A program made the translations under genes and the position numbers. From NCBI GenBank assembly GCA_022985045.1, contig CM040972.1, forward strand, positions 18,263,907-18,327,906: DNA of 64,000 nt. Direction: 5' to 3'. The DNA comes from Macadamia tetraphylla. Taxonomy: Eukaryota > Streptophyta > Magnoliopsida > Proteales > Proteaceae. Below the pieces are notes generated by a model. It made no database searches. It saw only the letters and a program-made list of their open reading frames with translations, and was not told where the DNA came from. Of this stretch, positions 11,748 to 22,940 are shown piece by piece (positions within the stretch are counted from its first letter, which is position 1; each line of letters opens with the position of its first letter).

Positions 11748-12425
11748 AGAGGGGGATGTAGTTGTTAACACAGAGAATAATAGGAGTCAATCAATTACAT
11801 GCTTATTCCAGTCCACCTCTTCTTGCTTAAAAAATGAACCATTTCCGATTGAGGGTTCGAACCCCCTACTTTTATTAGCCTGAGTCACTTAACTCATGAG
11901 CAGGATCTCAAATTCTCCTCCAACTCACAAGTAGTCTAACTAGGTTCTGCCTCCCCTTACTTGGAACTATTGGTATAAGAACCCTATCTCCCCCCCTCGG
12001 CTCTTAGGTTGGATAGTTGTTTCTCTTCCTCTATGATTCTCTCTCTTGGGGAGTAGCCAACAACCATTCGTTTGAGTGGTGAGCAACCTTCCTTTCCTTT
12101 GAATAAAATATTATGAAGAATTTTTTGTTCTTTCATTCCAGGTAACCTCCTTGAAGTATAAACTAATGGAGGAGGAGTGGTATTAGACAAATCGCCTTTC
12201 CTCCCTTTTTTTTTAAATAGGAATTAAAGGAGAAAATTTGGATACTAGAAGGGTCACCATATATAACAAAAAATTGATCCAACAATTCCTTCTAATTGAG
12301 CCTCTCGATCTTTCATTATACCTCAAGAAGTAGAAAGACTTACGACCCCCATTCCACCAAAAATCCTAGGAAATTGTTGATAGTTGGAATAGATTTGTAG
12401 ACCGAGTCAACTAATATGGTTTTAG
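11748..12425. other. Unidentified ~0.7-kb segment interrupting Tat2 integrase
   Basis: The integrase core stops at GWAMDII and resumes about 0.7 kb later at a segment reading VMMDYFTKW. The interposed DNA has no ORF of note. It contains GGTTCGAACCC at 11854-11864, a perfect tRNA B-box-like word, and on the minus strand an A-box-like 'GTTAAGTGACTCAGG' (about 11886-11900), so part of it could be a SINE. No clear ends or target duplication were recognised. Confidence 0.4.
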
Positions 12426-13254
12426 GCGCATAGTTTCGTGTTGGTCATGATGGATTATTTCACCAAGTGGTTAGTAGCCATTCCCCTTAAGTAAATCAAA
12501 TAGATGTGATCAAGTTCTTGAAGTAAGGCATCATTCATAGGTTCAGTCTCCCTGAAACGATAGCCTATGATAATAGGAGTGCGTTTATAGGAGACCTGGT
12601 AGTGGAATTTGCCAAGGAACATGGAATTGCTATCATCCACTCAACCCCTTATTATGCCCAAGGAAACGGTCAAGCTGAGGCGAGTGATAAGGTTCTAAAA
12701 TCAAACTTGGCTAAGGTTATTACTGATAATCCTTCTTCTTGAACCGAGTTGCTATCTGAAGTCCTTTAGGCTTATCGGACTACCAAATAGTCAAGAACGG
12801 GAACTACCTCTTTCTCTCTGACATTTGGTCACGACACTGTGTTACCCATAGAGGTTACCATGAAGTTATTATGAGTCGCATGCTAGCATAGCTTGACGAC
12901 TTTTGAATACAGTGAGGCTATGTTGACTGAGTTGTGGGAACTAAGCGAAGAATGTATCAAGGCACTAAACTTCATACATGTTCAAAAAATGTTGGTGGCC
13001 AAGGCATACAACAAGCATGTTAGGCCTAAGGATTTTCAAGAAGGTCAATTGGTATGAAAGGCCATCCTACCAATTGGAGCTAAGACTAACCCATTTGGTA
13101 AAGGGTCCCCTATGTGGGAAGGACTAGTTGAAATATATCAAACACTCAAAGGAGGAGCATATAGGCTATAGGATCTGGATGGACAATTTCAACTAAAACC
13201 AATTAATGGAAAATACCTGAAAAAATACTTCCCGGCCATGTGGGAACCAGCTTA
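12426..13254 (+). pseudogene. Tat2 integrase core and C-terminus
   Basis: Recognisable pieces are MDYFTKWLVAIPLK (about 12450), STPYYAQGNGQAEAS (about 12640), TSFSLTFGHDTVLPIEVTM (about 12805) and a C-terminal LKGGAYRL...KYLKKYFPAMWEPA ending at TAA 13252-13254. These match the D-D-E integrase core and tail of Tat polyproteins. Internal TAG stops and shifts are common. Confidence 0.75.
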
Positions 13255-13699
13255 ACAGAAAGTGACCTCTAGCCTACCACTTAAAACACCATGCCAACAC
13301 ACACTTGACCATCAAAGGAAGAAACATGAAAGTAAAAAAAAAAAAAAAAGACGAATGTTTCATTACCAAAATGGTTAGAGCGGTTAAGAAGGAACACCCA
13401 AAGAGAGAAGCATGAAAAACAAAGAAAGCGAAAAGAGGGGGGGAGATTATCCACACACTAAGGGGCATTCCCCTTAGAATTTTTCGGTTCACAGGCCTGA
13501 AAGGTAAAATGCTCAACTATTTGGGACCAACCAGTTTTGAGTTGATAGTCTATTTGAGACATGTGGTGATTAGGCTCAATTAAATCCCTTTCCCATGCCT
13601 CAACTCATGGACCAGATACCTACAAGGCTTCAATAAGCGGGGCCACCTACTCGTAGAGGTCCTTAAATTCCTAGGCATTTGCCTCCATTAGCCGCTTTT

Positions 13700-16535
13700 C
13701 TATCTCTTTCTCCTTCTAAAGGTGGCTGATTCCTTCTCCAAAGCCTTGATGTTCTTCTTAGAAGTGGTGGCAACGTCCATGAGGCCCTCCAATTTGGTAT
13801 GCCCAGTGTCTAGCTTCTGAGAGTAAACCTTGTGCTCATGGAGAAGTTCTCCAGTTAACTGCCTCAGGAAAGAGCTTCCCATCATTATGCTCAAGTCCTT
13901 GAGGTAATTTGCACAATCGTGTTCCTTTGAGGAAAGGGTGGGGTCGGCCAGAAGTTCATCAGCAACATGCTCCATATTAGTAGTCTGCCCAATCCTCTAG
14001 ATTTCCCTCATGGACAAATTGACCAAAGATAAATATAGGTCCCTTAGCTAGTCAATGACAGAAGGAGCCCAGAAGGACTCACTTGGAGCTATGGCAGGAG
14101 GTGGAGGCTTGGAAGATCGCAGAATGTTCAAATGGGAGAGCATGCCATCAAAGACTAAAAGAGGAGGAGAATCCTACAAAAAGGAGTAAAATTAGTTCCC
14201 TCTTCTCACAAGAAATGAAGACCAGTCAATAATGAGGAAACCTACTTCTTTAGAAACTGGAGGAGATGAGACTGTGGACAAAACAAGAGGAGTAGTGGTC
14301 TAACCAAAAGTTTTGATTCCACTTATAAGCACACCAAAAGCTTCAGAAGTACTAGTATGATGATTTAAGGGCATAGTGGATTCTTCCTTAGACCTCTTGG
14401 AAGGGGAGCTGGATAAAAGCACTTCCGACCTAGACCGCCTAGATGCCATAGAAGGCAGCTTGGTCGGAGTGGCCGCTAGTTGTTTTCCTCTTCTCAACCT
14501 TTTCAGGGAGACTTGTTCTTCCAAAGGATCACTCATTGATAGGTCAGAAAGTTCCTCAAAGGGCTAGACTTCGTTGGGAGCATCAAAAAATTCTTGGGCA
14601 GTGCCTATAAGAAGGGCACCTACAAGAAAGAAAGGAAATAAATATGTGGTCAAATAGAGAAAAGGCATCAATGACCAAAAGTAAAAGGGAAATAAAATTT
14701 TGAGGCTAGGACGGTACTCGGCCACGGCCACGTGGTCTCTTATGCTATGCCACTCATGGTTAGTGGCCAATAGACCTGAAAAGGAAACACTCTCCATGGC
14801 CTCATAAGCCAAGACGTTTACTATGTAAGCAATAACAAAGGGTGCATTTGGCAAAGGGGGTTTTTCTCCATTAATCGTGCAAACTCATGGTTGAAGTAGT
14901 CATACTTTATGGGAAGGCTGTGGAGTAGCTTACTTGCATTCTCTAGCCGTGCCATGTATTCATTGCGCTCAATGCACTCTAACCTCTCTATGGCCTTCCG
15001 ATGTTTTTCCTTTTTGGCCTAACAGTCTGGGTCATACTTGGTGCAGAAGGCTTTCTTATACTCTACAATGGAGTTGTAAAGCGAGTGACCTTTAGAAGAT
15101 TGAAGGCAGTGCTTATATTCATCCTGACTCTGCATATTAGAAAATGTGGCAGTGTTAGAACCATCACTATGAGCAGAAGTAGTAGATGCACGGTCAGAAA
15201 GAGCTGCGTCCAGATCCCCAGCGTAGTAGGATAGCCACCAAGACTTAAGGTCATCGGTCACAGAGGGGGACAACTGGAACTGGAAAGGGATGAATTCAGA
15301 AAGAACTAGGGCCTTGATGTCCGTGATTCACTGAATATCGTGTTCACTAAATAGCGTGGGATGGTCAAGCTTCTAGTAATTTAAGGAGTAGCAGTAGGGA
15401 TAGGGAGCAGACAAAATGTGGCTAAACTGGCGCGCGATGAAGTGAGGGTTGTAGAACTCCGCCCTACACATATTGTTTTTGGAATGCTCAAGAGCGATTC
15501 TAAAATGCAGGTCACGAAAGGTCAAGTTACTAGCCCACAAATCAGGCACGGCCAAGGAATCATGAGTAGCAGTGGCCAACCATTCGAGTATGTTATTAAG
15601 AGAATAGAAAGGAATAAAAAACTTGTGAGGACAGCCAAGTGGAAGACTAGAGAAAAAATTAAAATATACCACATGGGAAGGAGGAGGAGCTAGCATGTTC
15701 TCGTAGGAATAAACTGTTATGAACTCAGAGAGGATAAATCTCAAGGAAGTATTCCTTGAGCATCAGCTGAAGAACCCAGAATGGGCCACCTCCACTGGTG
15801 AAGTTCTCCTCAAGAACCACGTTGCATCCATGGTACAAGGCAGAAAGGACTTAAGAGGCTAAATCCACAGGACAACCATCAGCTATGGCTTTGGCCAGCT
15901 TCAAAAAGGCCTTGGAGATTTTTTCCACCCTTGAACAAGTCATGAAGCAGCACAGCCATGTGAGCAAGAATGCCACATACTCTTATTGGAAATAGGCTAG
16001 CTCTTCCCCTATAGGTCATGAAGGGTAGGTGCAATGCTTAGCGAACTCTAGACCATGATCATCAACAAAGCCACTAGTGGCTCCATAGAATTCTTCACCC
16101 AAGGGGTTCAGACCTAGCAAGGCCCCTATGTCCAAGAGAGTGGGACTGAGCATACCGCACGGGAAGTGAAAAGTATTAGTAGTACATAACCAGAAGCACA
16201 TGGCAGCCTGAAGATGGGGACAATCGGGAGGAATGAAACATTTGGTCAGCTGTATGGTATGAAAAATGTCCAATGAATGCCACTCGATGGATTTGACCGC
16301 AGTCATCCGCTCTACCCATTTGTTCCAGCCCTCTGGCCAGAAATGGTACCAAGCTTTGGGCTTAACCTCATCCCTAATAGGTTTGGTTTTCCAGAAGAGA
16401 AGTTCCTCTCTCCTATGGCAGGGAAAGTTTTTGACCCTGAAGGAAGGAGAAGGTAAGACCAAGGGAAAGGTAGGAGTCATAAATGATGAGTACCTCAATC
16501 TGGACCGATTGGGCGCGAAGGGAATCCCTAGTTTG
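13700..16535 (-). pseudogene. Antisense plant-mobile-domain accessory ORF of Tat2
   Basis: Minus-strand reading opens near 16535 and is clear from 16498. The stretch FWLCTTNTFHFPCGMLSPTL, then LLDIGALLGLNP, is the hallmark of the plant mobile domain (PMD, PF10536-like). Upstream is WKTKPIRDEVKPKAWYHFWP, typical of the domain's first helix. Further fragments follow at 15373-15744, 15019-15273, 14564-14854 and 14300-14536 (basic, Ser-rich). A helical tail at 13700-13975 (HTKLEGLMDVATTSKKNIKA) is likely coiled coil. Frame breaks separate all pieces. PMD proteins occur in host genes and transposons; here position and orientation say retrotransposon accessory ORF. Molecular role unknown. Confidence 0.7.
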
Positions 16536-17032
16536 CGCTAACTGGTCCTCTAGGCGTGGTTGTCATGTGGAAGAGAAAAAAAACTCATGTTACCTTTAGA
16601 CGTACGAAAAGGGAAAAATAACAGTGAGAGATGGCTGGGAGTTGAAGAAGATGATGAATAGTGCCCATTGGTGTTATTCACTTTTAAAGGGAGAACAACG
16701 AAAAACCTTGCTGAAACCATGCCAGCCAAAGGATGCGTGGTGACGTAGAATAGGCAAGAAAGGAGGGCAGATTAAGGTATGTACGAATGGGGTAATTATC
16801 ACCCAAGGTTTAAAATTTTTTGAAAAGAAAGGTTAAACCGTCAAAGGCCTAATCTACGATAACTTGAACCTAACAATAAGCCTAAACATGTGGGGCATTT
16901 AAGGAAGGCCACAGGAATGTGGCCCAACGATACTTTGGCCTCAAAATTTTGAGCCATTACTAGGTGGTCATTGGTTGTTAATATCTACATAATCCACCCA
17001 CACTTTCTCCCAAGTAATGGCATCGTATGGTG

Positions 17033-17048
17033 GATTATGAGGGGCAAT
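17033..17048 (+). other. Polypurine tract of Tat2
   Basis: GATTATGAGGGGCAAT immediately precedes the TGTTGGGGCC LTR start, which confirms plus-strand orientation for Tat2 with its accessory ORF antisense. Confidence 0.55.
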
Positions 17049-17609
17049 TGTTGGGGCCAAAATTTGAAAACATGTGCCTAAAGAAGTGGCAGAAGCAGTT
17101 CGGGCGCAAAAGAGAGACGTGGGCTGACCGTAATGTAGTTTGTCACCCACCAGCAGCACTACAGCAGCACATGAGGGTAGTTAGAGGTATGTGCCATGGG
17201 ATAGGTGTCATGAGCATGTTGGGGCCCAGCTTAATAGATATAGTGGGCTAATGGTGTACATGGAAAGACAGTTAATCCACAAGCTATAAAAAGAAGAGAA
17301 AGTAGACCAAAAGGAAAATCAACAAATCACACAAGAATCCAACAACAATGCAACTCTTTTCCTTTGTTTTCCATTTTTTAGAGTTAGAAGTAGAGTAGAA
17401 CTCATTGTCTTATTTTGTAAGTCATTCTCCACAGGGTCTATCGTTAGACTCTAGTGTATTGTATTTAAAACCCCTTGTGAGGAATATATTGTTTTTTTGT
17501 TCCGTTATCCACTGGTGGTTTTGATTGTCCAAAAGTCCCTGGAGCAATCGGGGCAAGAGGAGAGCCCAAGCCGCTTGGTCGAAGTCAGATCTACTATTGA
17601 ATCCGGTCA
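17049..17609 (+). repeat. LTR of Tat2
   Basis: It starts TGTTGGGGCCAAAATTTG. A TATA box TATAAAAA lies at 17285-17292, followed by CAACAATGCAACTC and an A/T-rich polyadenylation-like stretch. The right end is placed at GAATCCGGTCA because a Tat-like primer site motif (TTCTGGCACACCCA, 17618-17631) follows. The right boundary is inferred, without a second LTR for comparison. Confidence 0.55.
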
Positions 17610-18087
17610 GGAAGGATTCTGGCACACCCACAAACTCACCAATACGGTCAGTTGACCATAATGCACTAAGGGGAAATTTCTTGCCAACGGGAGGATAGAG
17701 GTCATTTTCCTTTTTTTATTCTTTTTGTAGATATGATGTCTACAGTGGATAGATATGGGAAAAACATCATTTGTTGCGATGCAAATATGCATTGAGGTGC
17801 AGTGAGGCCTTCTATGGGCAACATATGGCCAGAGGAAATCGACGGCCAAGATTAGAGAAGCTCGGGATTAACACTTCAACCCATCAACGGCAACCTGATT
17901 TTATGACCCGTGTAGATAACCCTGTGTCTAACCTTCCTTCCCAAATCGATTTCAAGCAGTCCTCCTTACTTTCTCAAGAGTCATCGACTGAACACAATAA
18001 TGTCTTTGTGTTCCTCTCTTCTTCTTCTTGATTCGTCTTCAAGGAACTCTAAAGTTTCTTCTCTCATTAGCGACCAACATTAAGAGA
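17610..18087 (+). other. Leader-like DNA after Tat2 LTR; no gene seen
   Basis: It begins with a primer-site-like TTCTGGCACACCCA, as at the start of a Tat internal region, although a PPT lies on the other side of the LTR. The rest (for example ORF 17771-18031) has no recognisable protein. It may be the 5' leader of a tandem or recombined Tat copy. It ends at the GGTCT duplication of the TRIM-like element. Confidence 0.35.
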
Positions 18088-18092
18088 GGTCT

Positions 18093-18504
18093 TGATAAAT
18101 GTGCAGCAAGGAGGATAGATAAAATAGGAAAAAAAGAAGAGATAAAATAGGAATTAAGAAATTAAATAGTAAAATTGATAGATAAGTCCCTTTACTAACC
18201 AAGCTTGGGGTCTCGGCTAATTGGGAGGTAGGCAACCTCTTGGCCTTATCGAGGAAGCCATTACCTTCTTCTCAAAATAGAGAAAACATAGGAACCAATT
18301 ATCATTCAAGTCTATCTTTCATTCAAAGTAATCTCACTTAAAAAGGAATTCAAAGTGGTTACAACTCCTCTCATCCACGTATAACACTTCCCCCATTAAC
18401 TATAACTCCTATAAAACTACCCAATAACTACTAATAATATAAATATTAAATTAGAAAAATAACTACACCCATACCTTGTCACCCATAAATCCACATACAT
18501 AACA
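18093..18504 (-). repeat. TRIM-like LTR copy 1 (3' LTR)
   Basis: A 412-bp LTR on the minus strand. Its 5' boundary at 18504 (TGTTATGTATGTGG) follows the PPT, and its 3' boundary at 18093 abuts the GGTCT duplication. Confidence 0.8.
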
Positions 18505-18697
18505 ATCCATCCCCCTAAAATTACTCTTGTCCTTAAGACCATTTATGCAAATTTAAACGTTCCTGGTCTTTTCATCTTCTGAATTGGTCGGTCAATTGTT
18601 GTTGTTGGATGGAGAGGTGAAACCCACGTTAATGAAGGAACTCTCAACTTGATCAAGAAAATTCCTCCTCCAACATTTGTTTGGCTCTGATACCACT
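18505..18697 (-). other. TRIM-like internal segment 1 (PBS and PPT)
   Basis: A 193-bp spacer. Plus-strand TCTGATACCA (18686-18695) is the complement of the tRNA-iMet site TGGTATCAGA. The PPT is at about 18505-18520. No ORF. Confidence 0.8.
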
Positions 18698-19111
18698 TAA
18701 TAAGTGTACAACAAGGAGGATAGATAAAATAGGGAAAGAAGAAGAGATACAATAAGAATTAGGAAATTAAATACGAAAATGGATTAGATAAGTCACTTTA
18801 CTGACCATGCTTGGGGTCTCAACTAATTAAGAGGTAGGAAACCTCTTAGCTTTATTGAGGAAGCCATTACTGCCTTCTCAAAATAGAAAAAAACATAGAA
18901 ACCAATTATCATTCAAGTCTATCTTTTTTTCAAAGTAATCCCACTTAAATGGAAATTTAAAATGGCTACAACTCCTCTCATCCATGTACAACACTTCCCC
19001 CATTAACTATAACTACTATAAAACTACCCAATAACTACTAACAACATAAATATTAAATTATAAAAATAACTACACCCATGCCATGTCACCCATAAATCTA
19101 CATACGTAACA
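18698..19111 (-). repeat. TRIM-like LTR copy 2 (middle LTR)
   Basis: A 414-bp LTR that shares the full length of copies 1 and 3 with scattered substitutions. It has a primer site on one side and a PPT on the other, so it is shared by two internal segments. Confidence 0.8.
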
Positions 19112-19304
19112 ATCAATCCTCCTAAAATTGGTCTTATCCTCAAGACCATTTCTGCGAATTTAAACTTTTATGGTCTTTTCCTCTTCTGAATTTGTCGGTC
19201 AATTGTTGTTGTTGGATGGAGAGGTGAAACCCATGTTGATGAAGGAACTCCCAGCTCGATCAAGAAAATTCACCCTCCATCATTTGTCTGGCTCTAATAC
19301 CACT
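19112..19304 (-). other. TRIM-like internal segment 2 (PBS and PPT)
   Basis: A 193-bp spacer homologous to segment 1. The primer site has one change (plus-strand TCTAATACCA near 19292-19301). PPT-like 'AATCAATCCTCCTAAAATT' lies at 19111-19129. Confidence 0.8.
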
Positions 19305-19716
19305 TGATAAGTGCACAACAAGAAGGATAGATAAAAAAGGGAAAGAAGAAGAGATAAAATAAGAATTAAGAAATTAAATAGGAAAATAGATCGATAAGTC
19401 ACTTTACTGGCCAAGCTTGGGGTCTCGGCTAATTGGGAGGTAGCCAACCTCTTGGCCTTATCGAGGAAGCCATTACCTCCTTCTCAAAATAGAGAAAACA
19501 TAGGAACCAATTATCATTCAAGTCTATCTTTCATTCAAAGTAATCCCACTTAAATAAGAATTCAAAGTGGTTACAACTCCTCTCATCCACATACAACACT
19601 TCCCCCATTACCTATAACGCTTATAAAACTACCCAATAACTACTAACAACATAAATATTAAATTATAAGAATAACTACACTCATGCCACGTCACCCACAA
19701 ATCCATGTACGCAACA
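19305..19716 (-). repeat. TRIM-like LTR copy 3 (5' LTR)
   Basis: A 412-bp LTR ending (minus-strand start) at TGTTGCGTACATGG, directly beside the right GGTCT duplication. Confidence 0.8.
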
Positions 19717-19721
19717 GGTCT

Positions 19722-20990
19722 TCTCTCTGCCTCCCTGAAAAAAACGACCATAGGCGATTTCGAAGAAATAATCTATAGTATAAATCAAAATTAGTCTGGG
19801 ATGAGGTGATCCCACCACAACACAGTTCTTCCTCCTTTTTCTATTATAATTTTTAGATTTTGTAGAAAAAATGAAAAATATTGCCATCTACAGAGAATTC
19901 ATTGTTCGAGTATTCTTTTTCTTTCCCTTTTTTACTAGTTAGGGTTCTGTTTGTTTCTTTAAATCTTTATTTTGCCTTAGGATTTCATTGGTTTCTCAAT
20001 CCTCAGCTGTTTTTTTTTTTTTTTTTTTTTTTTTATCTTTCCACTTTGATCTATAGCTTTTGTTGTCTTTTTTCTTCCCTGCTCCACTTTTTGAATCTAT
20101 TGATGCTTAAAAAATATTTTTTCTCGATTTTTTTTCCTACGCTGGTGGGTTAGGCAGCAGTTCTGAGAGTTCCAGTTTATGTTTGTGGCTTGTTTGAATC
20201 TTCTTCTTTTTATTTATTTATTTATTTTTATTTTTTTTAATTTCATGTGATTTGGTTACTGTGCTCATAGATGGAATCCACCCTCAGTTTCACTTGTCAC
20301 ATTTTAAGGAAGAAGGAGAGAGGAAGAGAAATAGTGTTCAGTTGACGACTTTAGAAAGGAAGGAAAAAAAGTTAAAATTGATTGGGGATGAGGGTTAAAA
20401 CCCACCATATAGGTGGGTCATAAAATCAGCCAGCATTTGATGGGTAGAAATCCCAATTTTCGGGTTTCTCCAATCTTAATCACTATCTTTCAATAACCAC
20501 GTGTCGCTCCCAGAAGGCCTCATTGTAGCTCACCACAACATTGCTTTGCTGGCGATGATGTTTTTCCATAGATATGTATGTATGATACATCTTGTAATTA
20601 TATAGACTTTTGTGTATATTTATTTCACTTATCCGCAGATGATCACCAGTTATGTTATAATTACAATTTCATAACCACATGAAATAATGAAAGCAAACCC
20701 TAATATGATCACATGTAATAATAAAAATTACATCTATATCCCCACATGTAATAATAGGAAATTAACCCTAATTTACCTGCATGGAATGATAGAAATCACA
20801 TTTAAACCCATATACAATAATAGTCTCCCTAATTTTATGACAATTTGGCAGTATAACGACAGAAAAAAAAAGATATTTTACATGCCGATGTGGACAGTAT
20901 CACTGTTGTGTGAGGCTATATCACATGCTAATGCAGACAGTGTAACGGTTGTACCAAGCTATTTTTTACACTAAATAATGAAAATAATGA
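19722..20990. other. Unassigned DNA, no gene seen
   Basis: AT-rich, with a 25-T run at 20010-20034 and other T-rich stretches. There are only short ORFs without recognisable domains (19881-20153 is a translation of the T runs). Near 20690-20830 are several loose repeats of 'CACATGTAATAATA'. It could be old non-coding transposon DNA or intergenic sequence; I see no promoter plus ORF pair. Confidence 0.5.
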
Positions 20991-21861
20991 ACTAAATGTA
21001 AGCTAGGAATGAAACATTAACTACATTTCTAGTACAAGTGTGAATGGAGATTCCCTTGACTGAAGGGTGAAGACTTCACTTTCTTCTCATACTTCTGGAG
21101 AAAACGAGCTCCTAGCAAAGATTCATCACTTTCTAGGGTTTTCCACAACTATTCTAATCATTCTAATGTTCTTAATATTTTTCAAAATTTTGGGGGAATT
21201 TATTTTGGGGAAAATCAGGGTTTCAGTAGTATTCTAGTGGAGTCTACGGGTTTCCACTTACTTCTAGGGACTTGGGAAGAACTTTGAGGCATTTCTCGAA
21301 TTTCCCAGAAAAATAAGGATTTTTGAAATTTCTAAGGATTTTTCCAGAACTTTCTCCACTTTGTTTCTTTTCTTTTCTCTTGGAAATGGTCCTTGTTTAT
21401 AGAAAGCCAAACTCAATGGTAATCTAGTAAATAATTAGACTTCCATAGTTGGGTAGATCGGTCAAGGGGTAGATCTGCCTAAGGCCTTAGGCCAATCCGC
21501 TAAGGGCTGGGAGGATGGGCCAACGAGGGGGGCGGTTGGAGCCGTCACCCAATGCAAATTTGCACAGACTTTTAATTTTTTTTCTTTTTTTAGATTTTTA
21601 ACCCTTCATGAGTGATTTTGGGGCTACGAGCATCGGAATTTTACACTTGAGCCACACTTGAGCACATCTTAGAGCTCCCCTTTTCCCCTCCCTTGGTGGT
21701 TCCCCTCACACTTGTGAGCACACCTCCCCCCTCTTTTGGAGTTCTTTCCTTGCCTTGCATAGCCGCCCCTAGCTCCTCCCTTGCCTTTCATGGCCACCCC
21801 CTAACCCCTCCCTTGCCTAGCGTGGCACCCTCCTAAGCTCATCCCTTGACTTACCTAGCCC
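20991..21861. other. Unassigned, partly LTR-like DNA
   Basis: A pyrimidine-rich run followed by 'CTTGTTTATAGAAAGCC' (about 21390) has the same layout as the promoter zone of reverse-oriented LTRs in this window (62690-62780, 39350-39480). It may therefore be a minus-oriented LTR piece. 21760-21860 holds loose repeats of 'CTCCCTTGCCT'. No ORF is recognised. Confidence 0.3.
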
Positions 21862-22150
21862 TTCCCGAGCCTTCCCTAGCTGAAGCCCTATCGGAGTGCC
21901 TCCAATATCCTAGCTCGAAAGTAGCCTTCCCTAGCTGAAGCCCTATCGGAGTGCCTCCAATGTCCTAGCTCGAAAGTAGCCTTCCCTAGCTGAAGCTCTA
22001 CCAGAATCCAAATCTAAGAAGTAGCCTTCCCTATCTGAAGCTCTGCTAGAATCCAAATCCCAAAAGTAGTCTTTCCTAGCCGAAGATCTGCCAGAGTGGC
22101 GCCCGAGCCTTAGCCTCTAAGTAGCCTTTCCCTAGCCGAAGCTCTAACGT
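21862..22150 (+). repeat. Minisatellite with units starting TCCCTAGCYGAAG
   Basis: Six successive units begin TCCCTAGCTGAAG or a close variant and end in AAGTAGCCT. The first two are about 59 bp and nearly identical, then come two of about 45 bp, then a longer unit and a partial one. It sits upstream of LTR E's conserved right part and looks like local tandem expansion inside an LTR. Confidence 0.8.
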
Positions 22151-22923
22151 ATGATATGATGTACTGCATGCATGACTATTGGACCATGGGGGATCGAGGC
22201 TTTGATTGGGACTATATGTCAGGGGTTACTACTTAGGGTTAGCTGGGGACCCAAGGCTCTGACCGGGAATAGCTGATTCCTACTTACAATGAGCTTGTAT
22301 TCTTGAGGCCCAACGTAGAAGGTAGGGAATGCCACCTACACTGCTTATAGCACTTATACCCATAGATACTGAGACTTTATAATTAGAATGGAAAATAGAC
22401 TCATAAATGAATCATGTGGATCCTACATATGAAGTATGTGGTGTGTATTATGAGTTTGTATCAATATTCATGATTTGTATGCGTGTGCTTGCATGCTCAC
22501 CTCTCACTAAGTTGTGTAGCTCACCCCTGTTGATATCTCCTTTTTAGATATTGGAACTAGAGATTTGGCACAGCAAACACAGTTTGAATGTTTAGGTGTA
22601 ATTGATTGGGTACTTGCCGGGACAAATGATTAAAGCAATGTGTACATGATGTGCTATTGCAGAATTTGTTGTAAGGTTGTAAATATTTATATTACTTGTT
22701 TATGGACTAATGGGTCTGTAATTAAATTATTTGATATCACAATAGTCTAATCACCACACTTATTATGTTTTATGGATCTTATATGCATACTCTGATTTAT
22801 TAGTTGAATTGTGAGATGAGTTTTGGTTATCGTACTTCATATGTGATCTTGGGTATTGTCAGGCTGATTGGGTTAAGAATCCAATGTTGCATACCTCAGC
22901 CATATTTTGGGCAGGGTGTGACA
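22151..22923 (+). repeat. LTR E (right part), solo or truncated
   Basis: It ends CATACCTCAGCCATATTTTG then GGCAGGGTGTGACA, closely resembling the ends of D's LTR (58801-58839) and F's LTR (reverse of 61714-61770). It also has the block GGGTTAGCTGGGGACC...AGGCTCTGACC that D has at 58086-58110. No primer site follows, only 17 bp before D's LTR start, so it is a solo or 3' LTR, or a leftover of an older element. The left boundary is unresolved; it may extend through the minisatellite to about 21640. Confidence 0.6.
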
Positions 22924-22940
22924 AATGCCTTGGCTACATC

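Larger units (their letters stand above)
10200..17609 (+). mobile_element. Tat-lineage LTR retrotransposon Tat2 (right part)
   Basis: Order on the plus strand: RT C-terminus, RNase H, second RNase H, integrase (interrupted by an unknown segment), then an antisense plant-mobile-domain ORF, PPT and LTR. The double RNase H and the 3' antisense ORF are established Tat-lineage traits. The left part is beyond element A's insertion and off-window. Confidence 0.8.
18093..19716 (-). mobile_element. TRIM-like retrotransposon with three LTRs and two internal segments
   Basis: Read on the minus strand: LTR (19716-19305), primer site and short internal segment (19304-19112), LTR (19111-18698), primer site and internal segment (18697-18505), LTR (18504-18093). 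LTRs are about 412-414 bp, start TGTTRYGTAY and end in CA. Internal segments are 193 bp, with no coding capacity, a tRNA-iMet primer site right after the LTR and a PPT (TTTTAGGGGGATGGAT) before the next LTR. The whole is flanked by perfect 5-bp duplications GGTCT (18088-18092 and 19717-19721). Non-coding elements with this plan are TRIMs; tandem multi-LTR forms are known for them. Mobilisation would depend on proteins of other elements. Confidence 0.85.

Noticed and set aside
11854..11864. tRNA gene at GGTTCGAACCC
   Set aside because: No cloverleaf arms or acceptor pairing could be placed around it; at best a SINE remnant.
16266..16541. Plus-strand ORF of 91 codons
   Set aside because: Shadow of the antisense plant-mobile-domain ORF; no recognisable motif of its own.
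18093..19716. Simple satellite or gene-family tandem array
   Set aside because: Primer sites and PPTs recur at the correct LTR junctions and one target duplication flanks the whole, so a retrotransposon structure explains it better.
19881..20153. 90-codon hydrophobic ORF that looks like a membrane protein
   Set aside because: The hydrophobicity comes from long T runs (poly-Phe/Leu codons); no conserved start context or domain.
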